Below, piece after piece: positions 8,867 through 17,598 of a stretch of 64,000 nucleotides of DNA. Source of the stretch: Flavobacteriales bacterium (GTDB taxonomy: Bacteria > Bacteroidota > Bacteroidia > Flavobacteriales_F > PHOS-HE28). Location of the stretch: assembly GCA_020635655.1 (NCBI GenBank), contig JACJZI010000004.1, positions 186,001 through 250,000 on the forward strand, written 5' to 3'. The notes beneath the pieces are model-generated. The model saw only the letters and a program-made list of their open reading frames with translations. It ran no database searches and was not told where the DNA came from. Each line of letters opens with the position of its first letter. The stretch's first letter is position 1. Both the position numbers and the translations under genes were made by a program.

Positions 8867-9915
8867 GCGTCGGCCGGGTGCTGGGTGCGGTGAAAGCGAT
8901 GGAGAAGGTCCTCTCCAATGTTCTCTGTACGCAATGGCGCATGCGGCAGATCGGGCGCTGGCGTGCCCTTTCCGAAATGCGGCGGTCCGGTGAACACACG
9001 CGCCTCGTCCCACAGGTCGCGTTCGATGAAGTGCTGCAACAACATCGCACCGCCTTCGACCAGGACCGACCGGACCTGCCGATGATGCAGTTCGTTGAGC
9101 ATGGTGGAGATCGGGTCCGCGTCCTTGGGCACGATGACCTGGTCCACCGCCAGGTCCGCGCGGGACCTTCCGGTGAACAACAGCGCAGGTGATCCACCCC
9201 CATACACCCTTGATCCGGCGGGTGTGCGCTCATCCCGATCAAGCACCACGCGGAGCGGCGATCGTCCGGCGACCAGGCGCACGGTCAATTCCGGATCGTC
9301 GTTGATCACCGTGCGGCTCCCGACGAGGATCGCCTGTTCCTCCGAACGCCAGCGATGCACGAGCGTATGGCTATCCGCTCCTGTGATGCGCTGGACAACG
9401 CGTTCCGTGCGTGGTCCCGCGTCAAGCCGACCGTCCGCCGACCGCGCCCATTTGAGGATCACATAAGGGCGCCCTTCGTTCACCGAGGTGAGGAAGCGAC
9501 GGTTCATCCAGCGGGCTTCCGCTTCGCGCACCCCGACGTCCACCCGCACGCCCGCTCCGCGCAGGCGCGCGATCCCCTTTCCGGCGACCTCCGGGAACGG
9601 GTCGGCATGGGCGACCACCACATGCTTCACACCTCTTTCCACCAGCATGTCCGCGCAGGGCGGCGTGCGCCCATGATGGCTGCAAGGCTCCAGGTTCAGC
9701 ACCATCACCGCGTCTTCCGGAACAGGTCCATCACCGAACGCGCGCAGGCATTCCACCTCCGCATGCGGTCCGCCGGCCTGCTTGTGCCAACCCTCGGCCA
9801 GGATGCGATCACCCTGCACCAGCACCGCGCCGACCATGGGGTTCGGGGCCGCGGTACCCGTCGCGTTCCGCGCCAGTTGAAGTGCGCGCGCCATGAAACG
9901 GTCCGGATCCTCCAC
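8854..9915 (-). CDS. ribD: Bifunctional riboflavin biosynthesis deaminase/reductase RibD
   Basis: GTG at 9915 (353 aa) is chosen because the -7-like element GATCTTTG (9929-9922) ends 6 bp before it, the spacing seen at other genes here; TTG 9924 and ATG 9894 are alternatives. The N-terminal deaminase has the zinc motifs HAEV and PCSHHGRTPPC after NPMVGAVLVQGD. The C-terminal domain is the pyrimidine reductase (PYVILKWARSADGRLDAG, then LVEGGAMLL). It performs steps two and three of riboflavin synthesis in the cytoplasm. No other rib gene is nearby. Confidence 0.94.
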   Translation of the reverse strand: MEDPDRFMARALQLARNATGTAAPNPMVGAVLVQGDRILAEGWHKQAGGPHAEVECLRAFGDGPVPEDAVMVLNLEPCSHHGRTPPCADMLVERGVKHVVVAHADPFPEVAGKGIARLRGAGVRVDVGVREAEARWMNRRFLTSVNEGRPYVILKWARSADGRLDAGPRTERVVQRITGADSHTLVHRWRSEEQAILVGSRTVINDDPELTVRLVAGRSPLRVVLDRDERTPAGSRVYGGGSPALLFTGRSRADLAVDQVIVPKDADPISTMLNELHHRQVRSVLVEGGAMLLQHFIERDLWDEARVFTGPPHFGKGTPAPDLPHAPLRTENIGEDLLHRFHRTQHPADAWCW

Positions 9916-9962
9916 GTGCGGCAAAGATCGGCCGTGGGTCGCATCCGGCGGGACGCTCCCGC

Positions 9963-9970
9963 TACTTTTG
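9963..9970 (+). promoter_or_regulatory. -7 promoter element of prmC
   Basis: TACTTTTG matches the Bacteroidota -7 consensus TAnnTTTG exactly and ends 7 bp before the prmC ATG. No clear -33 TTTG is seen. The expected transcript would have almost no 5' leader. Confidence 0.55.
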
Positions 9971-9977
9971 CCGGGTC

Positions 9978-10829
9978 ATGCAGGTGAGCGACAACCGCGT
10001 GCAGGCCGTGCTGGACCTCTACCGGGAGCGGCTGAGCGAACGCTATCCGGCGTCCGAGCTGCGGGCCCTGGAGCGTTCGGTGTTCCGACACCAACTGGGA
10101 TGGGACATGGGCGAGCTGGAGATGCGCCGCGATCAGGCACTGAGCGAAAGTGAGCTGTTGCAGGTCTATCGACCATTGGACAGGCTGGTGGCCGGAGAAC
10201 CGCTCCAATATGTGCTCGGGTCCGTCGTATTCCATGGACTGACGATCGGTGTTTCACGAAAACCCGCGCGGGTACGGCGAGACCACGAGAACTGGTGGAC
10301 CGAATCGTCCGCTCCGGAAGGGCACCGCAGAAGATGCGTCGATATTGGAACGGGAGCGGTTGCATCGCGTTGGCGTTGAAGCAGGCGCTTCCCGTGCTCA
10401 GGTGACGGTGCTGACATCAGTGAAGCCGCGCCAGATTTGCTGGCGCGGACCAGCAGGGGCGAACTGGCCTGGGTGACGTGGTCGCCCATGGATGCGCTGA
10501 ACGAGGACTTCCAGAAGAGCGCGTTCGACCTGGTCGTGAGCAATCGCCCTACATCCCCGAGCGCGAGGCGGCCGGTCTCGATCCGGTCGTGCTGATCGCG
10601 AACCCCCAATGGCACTGTTCGTTCGGATGAGGGATCCCTTGTGCTTCTATCGGGCGTCGCCTCGCGCGCATCGGACCGCCTGACACCCGGTGAGTTGTGG
10701 TTCGAGGTCCATCACGGGCGCGATCAGCCAGGTCGCCGATACGCTCCGGTCGGATGGGTGGAAGGCGTGCAGGTCCACGATGATGCGAGCGGCAACCCGC
10801 GATCGGTGCGCGCTGGAAGGATGGGATAA
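9978..10829 (+). pseudogene. prmC: PrmC/HemK release-factor glutamine methyltransferase, disrupted by several frameshifts
   Basis: The first about 90 codons are intact (EPLQYVLGSVVFHGLTIGV is the PrmC N-terminal pattern). From about 10250 the frame breaks repeatedly, but the family can still be read by switching frames: the PRPETEEL region near 10275, DIGTG near 10340, DLVVSN followed by PYIPEREAAG (the NPPY methylation site, missing bases) near 10530-10570, and the C-terminal LWFEVHHG near 10695 to the stop at 10829. Total span (284 codons) matches the normal length. PrmC methylates the GGQ glutamine of release factors, so a genuine null would be costly; sequence error is more likely. Confidence 0.8.
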
Positions 10830-10838
10830 CGGCGGTGC

Positions 10839-12807
10839 ATGGACCACGGAAGCAGGCAGCGGCAAGGGTGAGGGGAGTTGACCACGCAGCTCGAACACCA
10901 CAATTACCTCTATTACGTCCTCGCAAGACCAGATCGGCGACCTGCATTTCGACCAGCTGATGAAGGGCTGAGAGGACCTGGAGGAAACAGGTATCCGGAC
11001 CTCGCCGACCTAACAGTCCGACGCAACGCGTGGGTGACATCTGAGAATTCCCGGAGGTGCGGCTGCTTTCCAGTGCTCCTGAGCTATTTCCTACTCCCGC
11101 GAGACGTGGTCGAGTTCGTGGAGCGGATCGAAGGCGATAGGCCAGGTCTGCTTCGTGATGGGTGAAGTACGATGGTGTGGCGTCGATTCAATCACCGGGA
11201 TGACCCGGTTCCGAACGCGCATGACCCGTGGTGATGGGGGAAAGGGGAGGAATCGCCGCCAACGTGCGCACGGTGCGACGATCCCGCTGCATCTGCATGG
11301 CAACGACCACCCCGCCGAACTGGAGGTGCGTGGCGAGATCGTCTACGCGATGCTGGTTCGAACGGCTGAACGCAGCCCGCGTTGAGGCTGGTGAAGGCCT
11401 TACGCCAACCCGCTGTACCGCCGCTGGTACGCTCAAATTGCAGGACCCGAAGGGTGGCCGTCGCAAAGCTGGACAGCACTAAATGGCGTCCAGAGCATTG
11501 GCTGGACATCCGCAGCCATTTCAGGCTGATGCTGAGCACACATCTGGGGTTCATGCCCCGGACCCATCCGTCGCTTCAAAGACGCACGGACAGCATCTCG
11601 ATGTCAGCAGCCTTCATCGACCATTGGGACAAGCACCGGCACTCCTGGAGATGGATATCGATGGGATCGTGATGAAAAGTGGACGATCGTCCAGGACGAG
11701 CTGGGCATGACCGCCAAGAGCCCCGGTGGGCCATCGCTTACAAATTCCAGGCGGAGCAGGCCCTCACCCGGCTGGAGCAAGGGTCACTGCTCAGGTGGGC
11801 CACGTAGAGGCGACTCGCGCCCGTCGCGAATGACCCCGTGCAACTCAGCGGAACGACCGTGAAACGTGCCTCGCTCAGCAATGCCGACCAATTGGTCCGC
11901 CTCGTCTCCATGTCGGCGTCCCGGTCCACGCGTGGAGAGAAGGCGGGCAGATAAATCCCAGGTCGTGGGCATCGAAAAGGACCAACGCCCCGGGGAGTCT
12001 CGCGCGTGCATTTCCCGGAGACGTGTCGGGAATGTGACACGCCATTGGTCCGTATCGAGGTGAGAAGCCCAACATGCCCGAGCGAGCACGGCTGGCCGCC
12101 ACCCAGATCGCCCGACATCAGGCATTTCATCTCCCGTCGTGCGATGGACATCGAGGCCTGGGCGGTGAACCGTTGGCGTGCTATGGGAGGCCGGTTGCTG
12201 CACGCGTCGCCGACCTGTACGATGCGCAGAAGAACAACTGCGGCGCTCGGAAAGGGTGGAGACGAGAAAGGTCGCGAGCGATCGTCGATGGGCTGGAAAG
12301 AGCAAAGGCGATCACGCTGAGCAGGTGCTCTTCGCCCTGGGCATCCGGCACGTGGGCGAGACCGTGGCCAAGAAGATCGCCCGCGCCGTGGGCAGCCTGG
12401 ACCATCTGATGCACATGACGAAGGAGGAATTGACGGCGGTGGATGAAGTGGGGGAGGTGATCGCGGAGAGCATCATCGACTTCTTCGCGGCGGAGGGGAA
12501 CCGCGCCACCATCGGTCGGCTCCGCGATGCTGGTCTCCGGTTCGAAGTGGACCGGACCGAGCAGCAGGTCCAGGGCGATCAGCTCAAGGGGCTCACCTTC
12601 GTGGTATCGGGGGTTTTTGAGAACTTCAGCCGCGATGGCATCAAGCAGACCATCGAGGCCCACGGCGGCAAGGTGTCCGGTTCCATATCCATCAGGACCA
12701 ACTACGTGCTGGCGGGTACCGACATGGGCCCGGCCAAGCGGGCCAAGGCGGAGCAACTGGGTGTGCCCGTGATCGATGAAAAGGAATTCATGCGGATGAT
12801 CGGATGA
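10839..12807 (+). pseudogene. ligA: NAD-dependent DNA ligase LigA, disrupted by many frameshifts in its first three quarters
   Basis: Fragments in all three frames follow LigA order: LEHHNYLYYVLA near 10890, YPDLAD near 10990, TRGDG and LEVRGEIVYA near 11225-11350, AAGTLKLQDPK near 11425, DIDGIVMK near 11655, AYKFQAEQALTRLE near 11740, LSGTTVKRASL near 11840, and the zinc-finger region near 12020-12130. From about 12320 the frame is clean: HhH region (LGIRHVGETVAKKIARAVGS) and BRCT domain (LTFVVSGVFENFSRDGI). Span is about 30-50 codons short of a typical LigA, consistent with net base loss. LigA is the essential replicative ligase. The next gene overlaps by 4 bp. Confidence 0.88.
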
Positions 12808-13373
12808 AGTGGATCGATCGCATCAAGGAATGGATGGGACGCAGGCGCCTGGTGAGGGAGGCCCTCGCCGAACGGCGTCCCGTGGCGCGCAACCTGGCCA
12901 CCGCCGGCAAGGTCGGCATCGTTTACTGGGCCAGGGACGAGACCGCGCACACCCAGGTGAAGAACTACGTGAAGAAGGTGAAGGAGGACCTCGGCATCCA
13001 CAAGATCATGGCCCTCGGGTATGTGGACGAACGCAGCCTGCCGCACTACATCAGCCCCAAGCTCAACTTCGACGCGTTCTGCATCAAGGACCTCAACTGG
13101 TACCGCATCCCGCAAGGCAACACCGTGGACAATTTCATCGCCGAAGAGTACGAAGTCCTGATCGACCTCACGTTGGACGACATCCTCCCGGTGCAGTACA
13201 TCGTCGCCAAGAGCCGCGCCCGCTTCAAGGTGGGCCGCTACGGCGAGGCCAACAAGCATTTCCTGGACATGATGATCGACATGGCCGGCTCGCAGAGCCT
13301 GCCGCAGCTCATCACCCAGATCGACCACTACCTGATGATGATCAACCGCTCCACCGAACCCTCCCTCAACTGA
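12804..13373 (+). CDS. DUF6913 family conserved protein
   Basis: A 189-residue soluble protein with no signal peptide. It begins with a basic helix (MKWIDRIKEWMGRRRLVREA) followed by an alternating beta/alpha region (VGIVYWARDETAHTQVKNYV, then KIMALGYVDE, DAFCIKDLNWYRIP, EVLIDLTLDD). It resembles the Bacteroidota-specific DUF6913 family found next to ligA or dapA; no activity is known. It overlaps ligA by 4 bp and is followed 10 bp later by dapA, so the three are probably co-transcribed. Confidence 0.7.
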   Translation: MKWIDRIKEWMGRRRLVREALAERRPVARNLATAGKVGIVYWARDETAHTQVKNYVKKVKEDLGIHKIMALGYVDERSLPHYISPKLNFDAFCIKDLNWYRIPQGNTVDNFIAEEYEVLIDLTLDDILPVQYIVAKSRARFKVGRYGEANKHFLDMMIDMAGSQSLPQLITQIDHYLMMINRSTEPSLN

Positions 13374-13383
13374 CCCACCATCC

Positions 13384-14277
13384 ATGGACGATCGTTTCCG
13401 CGGCCTCGGGGTCGCCCTGGTCACGCCCTTCGCGCCGAAAGGCAACATCGATCACGCCGCGCTCGAGCGCCTGATCGAACACCAGATCACGCACGGGGTG
13501 GACTACGTGGTGAGCATGGGCACCACGGGGGAAAGCGCCACCCTCACCGCGCAGGAGAAGACCCAACTGCTCGGGCAGACCATCGAGATCGTGCGCCACC
13601 GCGTGCCCATCGTGCTCGGCGTTGGTGGCAACAACACCGCCGAGGTGGTCGAGGCTCTGCGCCATTTCGACCTGAGCGACGTGGACGGGATCCTGAGCGT
13701 GAGCCCCTACTACAACAAGCCGACCCAGGAGGGCATCTACCAGCACTACAAGGCGATCGCCCAGGCCAGCCTGCTGCCGATCATCCTGTACAATGTGCCC
13801 GGTCGCACGGCCAGCAACATCAAGGCCGAGACCACGCTCCGCCTGGCCCGCGACCTCAAGAACATCGTCGCCATCAAGGAGGCCAGCGGCGACCTGGGCC
13901 AGATCGCCACCATCCTGAAACACCGTCCCAAGGATTTCCTGGTGATCAGCGGCGATGACGCGCTCACCCTGCCGATCATCGCGCTGGGCGGCGATGGGGT
14001 GATCAGCGTGGTGGGCAACGCCCTTCCGGAGGAGTTCGGCCGGCTGGTGCATGCCGCGCTGAAGGGCGACCTGGACACCGCCCGCGCAGAGCACTACCGC
14101 CTGTTGGAGCTGATCGACCTGCTCTTCGTCGAGGGGAACCCCGGCGGCGTCAAGGAAGTGCTGAAGGTGCTCGGCATCTGCGCCAATACCCTGCGTCTGC
14201 CCCTCGTCCCCGTGAGCGAGGCCACCGCCAAAAAGCTGTACCACGCCCTGGCCGATGCCGAGGTCGTGAAGCTTTGA
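13384..14277 (+). CDS. dapA: 4-hydroxy-tetrahydrodipicolinate synthase
   Basis: A 297-residue TIM-barrel aldolase. Visible family landmarks are GVALVTPF near the start, GTTGESATLTAQEK, the ILYNVPGRT motif with the catalytic Tyr (about 136) and NIVAIKEASGDL with the Schiff-base Lys (about 165). It condenses pyruvate with aspartate semialdehyde in the first committed step of lysine/meso-diaminopimelate synthesis. Length is normal. The stop abuts that of the convergent CotH gene. Confidence 0.95.
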   Translation: MDDRFRGLGVALVTPFAPKGNIDHAALERLIEHQITHGVDYVVSMGTTGESATLTAQEKTQLLGQTIEIVRHRVPIVLGVGGNNTAEVVEALRHFDLSDVDGILSVSPYYNKPTQEGIYQHYKAIAQASLLPIILYNVPGRTASNIKAETTLRLARDLKNIVAIKEASGDLGQIATILKHRPKDFLVISGDDALTLPIIALGGDGVISVVGNALPEEFGRLVHAALKGDLDTARAEHYRLLELIDLLFVEGNPGGVKEVLKVLGICANTLRLPLVPVSEATAKKLYHALADAEVVKL

Positions 14278-15798
14278 TCACTGCTTGACGATCCGCTGCT
14301 GGCGGACATCCTCGCCGTTCATGACCCGAATTAGATAGGTCCCTGGTGCAAGACCCGACAGATCGAGCACCGGATCGAACGCGCGGTCGAGCAACCGCCG
14401 ACCGGTGGCGTCGATCACCTGGATCGTGGCAGCCGCACTGAGGGTCGGTCCATTGATCAGCACCGTACCGTTCGTCGGGTTCGGGAACACATTGAATTCC
14501 GCATCCAGGACCTCATCGCCAGCAATGCCCGTGTACAGCGTACAGTCGATCGCACCCGCCAGGTATTGACCGCGCGCGGTGATGAACGACTTGAGCCCGT
14601 AACACGGTCCGTTGCCCATGCCGCCGCCGAGGGTCACGTCCTGTTCGATGTTCTGATCGAACAACGCGTTGGTGTACATTTTGTTCGGGTCGGCATACAC
14701 GCTGGCCTGGATCAGGCTCTTCAACGCGTCGATCTTCGGATCGAGCTCGGCGTTCGTGAAATGGTCCAGGACGTCGCAGTATTGCACGAGATAGTCCGAG
14801 CGCAGCAGTACGATGTCCATGATCCGTTGCGCCAGCGGGCGGTTGATCGCGGCGTAGGTGGGGGAGAGCTGCTCCAGGTTCTGCTGCCCACCGGTGTACT
14901 GCCCGAACGCCTCGTTCGCATCCCATTTGATCCACTGCCAGCGATCCGTGGTGGCGTTGTGGTAGATGTAGTAGTTGCGCGAGGAATTGATGTAGCTGTC
15001 CAGGTTGGCGAACAGGTTGTCGATCGCGAACGACCTTATGAGCGTCTCCTGATCCCATCGTTGCGGTAGTTGCATGGTCAGCACGGCGTCCGATGAATTG
15101 TCGATCAGGTCGATCAGGTCCAGGAGGTCGCTCCAGTCGTTCACGTCCTCGTTGTTCTTCAGCTCGTAGCGATCATAGTAGAGGGTCTGGTCGCTGCCGT
15201 ACCATTTCAGATCAGCCTCGTTGCTGTTGCCCCCGAAACTGTCACCGGCCTTGAACAGGTTGCCGTCATCATCACTGATCCAGCGGTCGAGGAACTGGTC
15301 GTCGATCTGCTCCACCACGGTATAGAACCCCCAGAGCTGGCCGTTCATGTATACGTTGGCGAAGTTGACCCGCGGCGCGAGCACGCCCTGGTCCCGGCAG
15401 AAGTCCATGAACATCTTTTCGCGCAGAAAGGTGGGGTCCTTGAAGCCGTTGTTCAGGTTCAACTTCTTCTCTTCATGATAGTTCTGGCCGGACACGTAGC
15501 GGTTGATGTCCAGCTTCATCGACTTCTTGTTGCCCGGATGACCGTAGCTGCTGTTGCCTTTCAACCGCACGCCGATGCTGTCGTAGGCGTACGTCCCGCT
15601 GTTGTCGGTGAAGGTGGCACCGGCCCACATGTATGTCTCCGTGGCGTAGTTGGCCACCAGACTGTCCCAGAAGTCCGGTTGGCTGAAGGTGAGATCGATG
15701 GTGATCACCTGGTCGGTGTCGAAGAGGCCGTCGCCCTCGGTCTGGGCGGTGGCCAGGCAGGGCAGGGCCAGGAGGGATAGGAACAGCTCGCGTCGCAT
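14278..15798 (-). CDS. Secreted CotH-kinase-domain protein with T9SS sorting domain
   Basis: A 506-residue protein with a signal peptide (LFLSLLALPCLATAQ). Residues about 25-360 match the CotH kinase-like fold: VRLKGNSSYGHPGNKKSMKL, LREKMFMDFCRDQGV, QLWGFYTVVEQIDDQFL and KWDANEAFG. CotH proteins are atypical kinases best known from spore coats. The C-terminal about 75 residues (VFPNPTNGTVLI ... GLAPGTYLIRVMNG) are a type A T9SS sorting domain, predicting export through the outer membrane and surface attachment. Function in non-sporulating Bacteroidota is unknown. Confidence 0.9.
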   Translation of the reverse strand: MRRELFLSLLALPCLATAQTEGDGLFDTDQVITIDLTFSQPDFWDSLVANYATETYMWAGATFTDNSGTYAYDSIGVRLKGNSSYGHPGNKKSMKLDINRYVSGQNYHEEKKLNLNNGFKDPTFLREKMFMDFCRDQGVLAPRVNFANVYMNGQLWGFYTVVEQIDDQFLDRWISDDDGNLFKAGDSFGGNSNEADLKWYGSDQTLYYDRYELKNNEDVNDWSDLLDLIDLIDNSSDAVLTMQLPQRWDQETLIRSFAIDNLFANLDSYINSSRNYYIYHNATTDRWQWIKWDANEAFGQYTGGQQNLEQLSPTYAAINRPLAQRIMDIVLLRSDYLVQYCDVLDHFTNAELDPKIDALKSLIQASVYADPNKMYTNALFDQNIEQDVTLGGGMGNGPCYGLKSFITARGQYLAGAIDCTLYTGIAGDEVLDAEFNVFPNPTNGTVLINGPTLSAAATIQVIDATGRRLLDRAFDPVLDLSGLAPGTYLIRVMNGEDVRQQRIVKQ

Positions 15799-15859
15799 GA
15801 AAGGTGAAAGGTCTGTTGGTAGGACGGGACGCTGGTCCCGGGGTTTGATCCGCTCCAGC

Positions 15860-16315
15860 TCAGAGCGGCACGTACAGCTTCCGGATCTTCACCAGTGGGC
15901 CGGGGCAGGCGGAGCCGTGACAAGTGGCGCAACCGTTCACCGTGGCGTTGAAGGTGCGGGCACGGTCCTCCGGCGCCGCGGCGTAGAGCGCCTTCAGCTG
16001 GTCGAGGTAGTAGTGTGCGAATGCGTCGAAGTGGCTCCGCTCGATGTCCATCTTGCTGTCGGTGGGCGCGGCGGTGAGTATCCCGGTGAACTCCTTCGGG
16101 AAGGGCGGCAGTTCGCGCTGCTGCACCAAGCGCTGCTTCGTGCTGTCGGACCAACTGGTCATGTGCCGCATCAACAGCGCCAGTTCGCTCGGTGGCTTCA
16201 GGTCGGGCACCTGGGGTTGCTGTTCCCGGACGAGGGGGATGGCAAAGGCCGAGAGGAGCAGGAGTCCTGCTGCCAATACGACAGCGCGCCTTGGAATGAC
16301 ACGGTCTTTGTTCAT
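15860..16315 (-). CDS. Small membrane-anchored c-type cytochrome-like protein
   Basis: 151 residues starting MNKDRVIPRR, with one N-terminal membrane segment or signal anchor (about 11-27) and a single heme-binding CATCH motif (CXXCH) near residue 133, followed by CPGPLVKIRKLYVPL. The central helical region (LLMRHMTSWSDSTKQRLV) fits a cytochrome c' or related heme protein. Redox role and partner are unknown. A TAATTTTG promoter element sits 5 bp before the ATG. The frame is open far upstream, but that part is antisense to the rhomboid gene. Confidence 0.65.
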   Translation of the reverse strand: MNKDRVIPRRAVVLAAGLLLLSAFAIPLVREQQPQVPDLKPPSELALLMRHMTSWSDSTKQRLVQQRELPPFPKEFTGILTAAPTDSKMDIERSHFDAFAHYYLDQLKALYAAAPEDRARTFNATVNGCATCHGSACPGPLVKIRKLYVPL

Positions 16316-16320
16316 TACCG

Positions 16321-16328
16321 CAAAATTA
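16321..16328 (-). promoter_or_regulatory. -7 promoter element of the cytochrome gene
   Basis: On the minus strand TAATTTTG is an exact TAnnTTTG match ending 5 bp before the start codon, implying a transcript starting at or next to the ATG. Confidence 0.5.
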
Positions 16329-16357
16329 GGCGTCTTCGTGCATTCCGCTTTCGCAGC

Positions 16358-17104
16358 ATGCTCCCCGCGCACCATCCCGAACACCCTTCCATCGCGCGCA
16401 ACCGCGTGTGGACCGCGGCCTTCTTCCCCGTGGTGGCGGTGCTGCTGTTGTGGGCCTTCCAGATGCTGGCCGAGGCCTACGGTTGGCCGATCTGGCGCCT
16501 GGGGATCTACCCGCGACATGCCGCAGGCCTGCTGGGGATCGTCACCGCGCCATTGGTCCATGGGGACTACGGCCATCTCTTCAACAACAGCGTGCCCATC
16601 CTGGTGCTGGGCTGGTGCCTGGTCTACTTCTACCCGCGCGTGGCCTGGCGCGTGCTGGCGGCCATCTGGCTGCTCACCGGCATCTGGGTGTGGATCAGTG
16701 CCCGTGCCGACCACCACATCGGCGCCAGCGGCGTGGTCTACGGCATGGCGGCGTTCCTCTTCTTCAGCGGCCTGATCCGCCGGAACCGTGCCCTGATGGC
16801 GATCTCGCTGCTGGTGGTGTTCCTCTATGGCGGCATGGTCTGGGGCGTGCTGCCCATCTTCCCCCACGTCAGCTGGGAAAGTCATCTCTGGGGCGGGTTG
16901 TCCGGACTGGCCATGGCCATCGTGTATCGGAAGGTGCCACCGGCCTACATCGTGGTGGATGAGCAGATCGCCGCCGAGGACCAGGCCGGGCATTCCGGAC
17001 CCGGGGAACTCGGACACCCCCACCAGGAGCATGATCTACCGCCCTGGTACGATCCCCACACTACCAGCCATACCGGTGGACGGGGTCATTTTCGATCGGA
17101 TTAG
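16358..17104 (+). CDS. Rhomboid-family intramembrane serine protease
   Basis: ATG at 16358 gives 248 residues with about six membrane helices. The catalytic dyad is visible: Ser in HIGASGVVYGM and His in SHLWGGLSGLAM. The HLFNNS motif in the second helix fits the family's H-x-x-x-N site. It cleaves single-pass membrane proteins within the bilayer. The last about 50 residues are a hydrophilic His/Pro-rich tail outside the core. It is transcribed divergently from the cytochrome gene with 42 bp between the start codons. Confidence 0.9.
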   Translation: MLPAHHPEHPSIARNRVWTAAFFPVVAVLLLWAFQMLAEAYGWPIWRLGIYPRHAAGLLGIVTAPLVHGDYGHLFNNSVPILVLGWCLVYFYPRVAWRVLAAIWLLTGIWVWISARADHHIGASGVVYGMAAFLFFSGLIRRNRALMAISLLVVFLYGGMVWGVLPIFPHVSWESHLWGGLSGLAMAIVYRKVPPAYIVVDEQIAAEDQAGHSGPGELGHPHQEHDLPPWYDPHTTSHTGGRGHFRSD

Positions 17105-17116
17105 GCGGCGGTCCGC

Positions 17117-17560
17117 TCAGTCGGCGGAACGCAGGGTGGCCAGTTCGGTGGTGCCCTGCATCAGGCGCAGCACGTCGCCGTCCATCTTGAAGCCGTCCGT
17201 GAGGCGCAGCGCGTTCAAGAACTTGCTCTCCAGGTCGGAGGTGGCGGGGCAGAGCATCTTGGTGGAGCCCAAGCCCGGGAAGCTGATGCGGTCGCCTTCC
17301 AACTTATAGCTGCCCATGAGCTGGTTGCAGCCACCGTATCCACTGAGCTGGGCGCCTTCCTGGTCGAGCTTCACCCAGGGGGTCTTCGCGCCTTCCGGCA
17401 TCTCGATCGGCTTGCCGTTCAACGTGGCCAGCATCCATTGGCCGCCGGCCAGTGCGGCGAGATCAGTGGTCGTATTGCCGCCCATCTTGGTGTCCGCGCA
17501 TTTGTTCGCGCTCAACAGCACGGCCAGCGCGGAAAGCATCAATAGGTGCTTCATCATCAC
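17117..17560 (-). CDS. META-domain lipoprotein (HslJ-like)
   Basis: 147 residues; the start may be any of three consecutive Met codons. The N-terminal hydrophobic segment (LLMLSALAVLLSANKC) ends in a Cys that could be lipidated, though the lipobox is atypical. Residues about 35-145 match the META/DUF306 domain: GGQWMLATLNGKPI, the signature SGYGGCNQLMGSYKLEGD, and MLCPATSDLESKFLNAL. E. coli HslJ, the family reference, is an envelope heat-shock protein. The gene lies 38 bp from dnaN on the same strand and may share its transcript. Confidence 0.78.
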   Translation of the reverse strand: MMMKHLLMLSALAVLLSANKCADTKMGGNTTTDLAALAGGQWMLATLNGKPIEMPEGAKTPWVKLDQEGAQLSGYGGCNQLMGSYKLEGDRISFPGLGSTKMLCPATSDLESKFLNALRLTDGFKMDGDVLRLMQGTTELATLRSAD

Positions 17561-17598
17561 AGTGTTTGGACGGGGAGGGGCAAGGACCGTTCCGATCC

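Noticed and set aside
7416..9242. A single 608-residue fusion protein reading through yigZ, eamA and ribD on the minus strand
   Set aside because: Only the last third matches a family (YigZ); the rest is out-of-frame shadow of the transporter and RibD genes.
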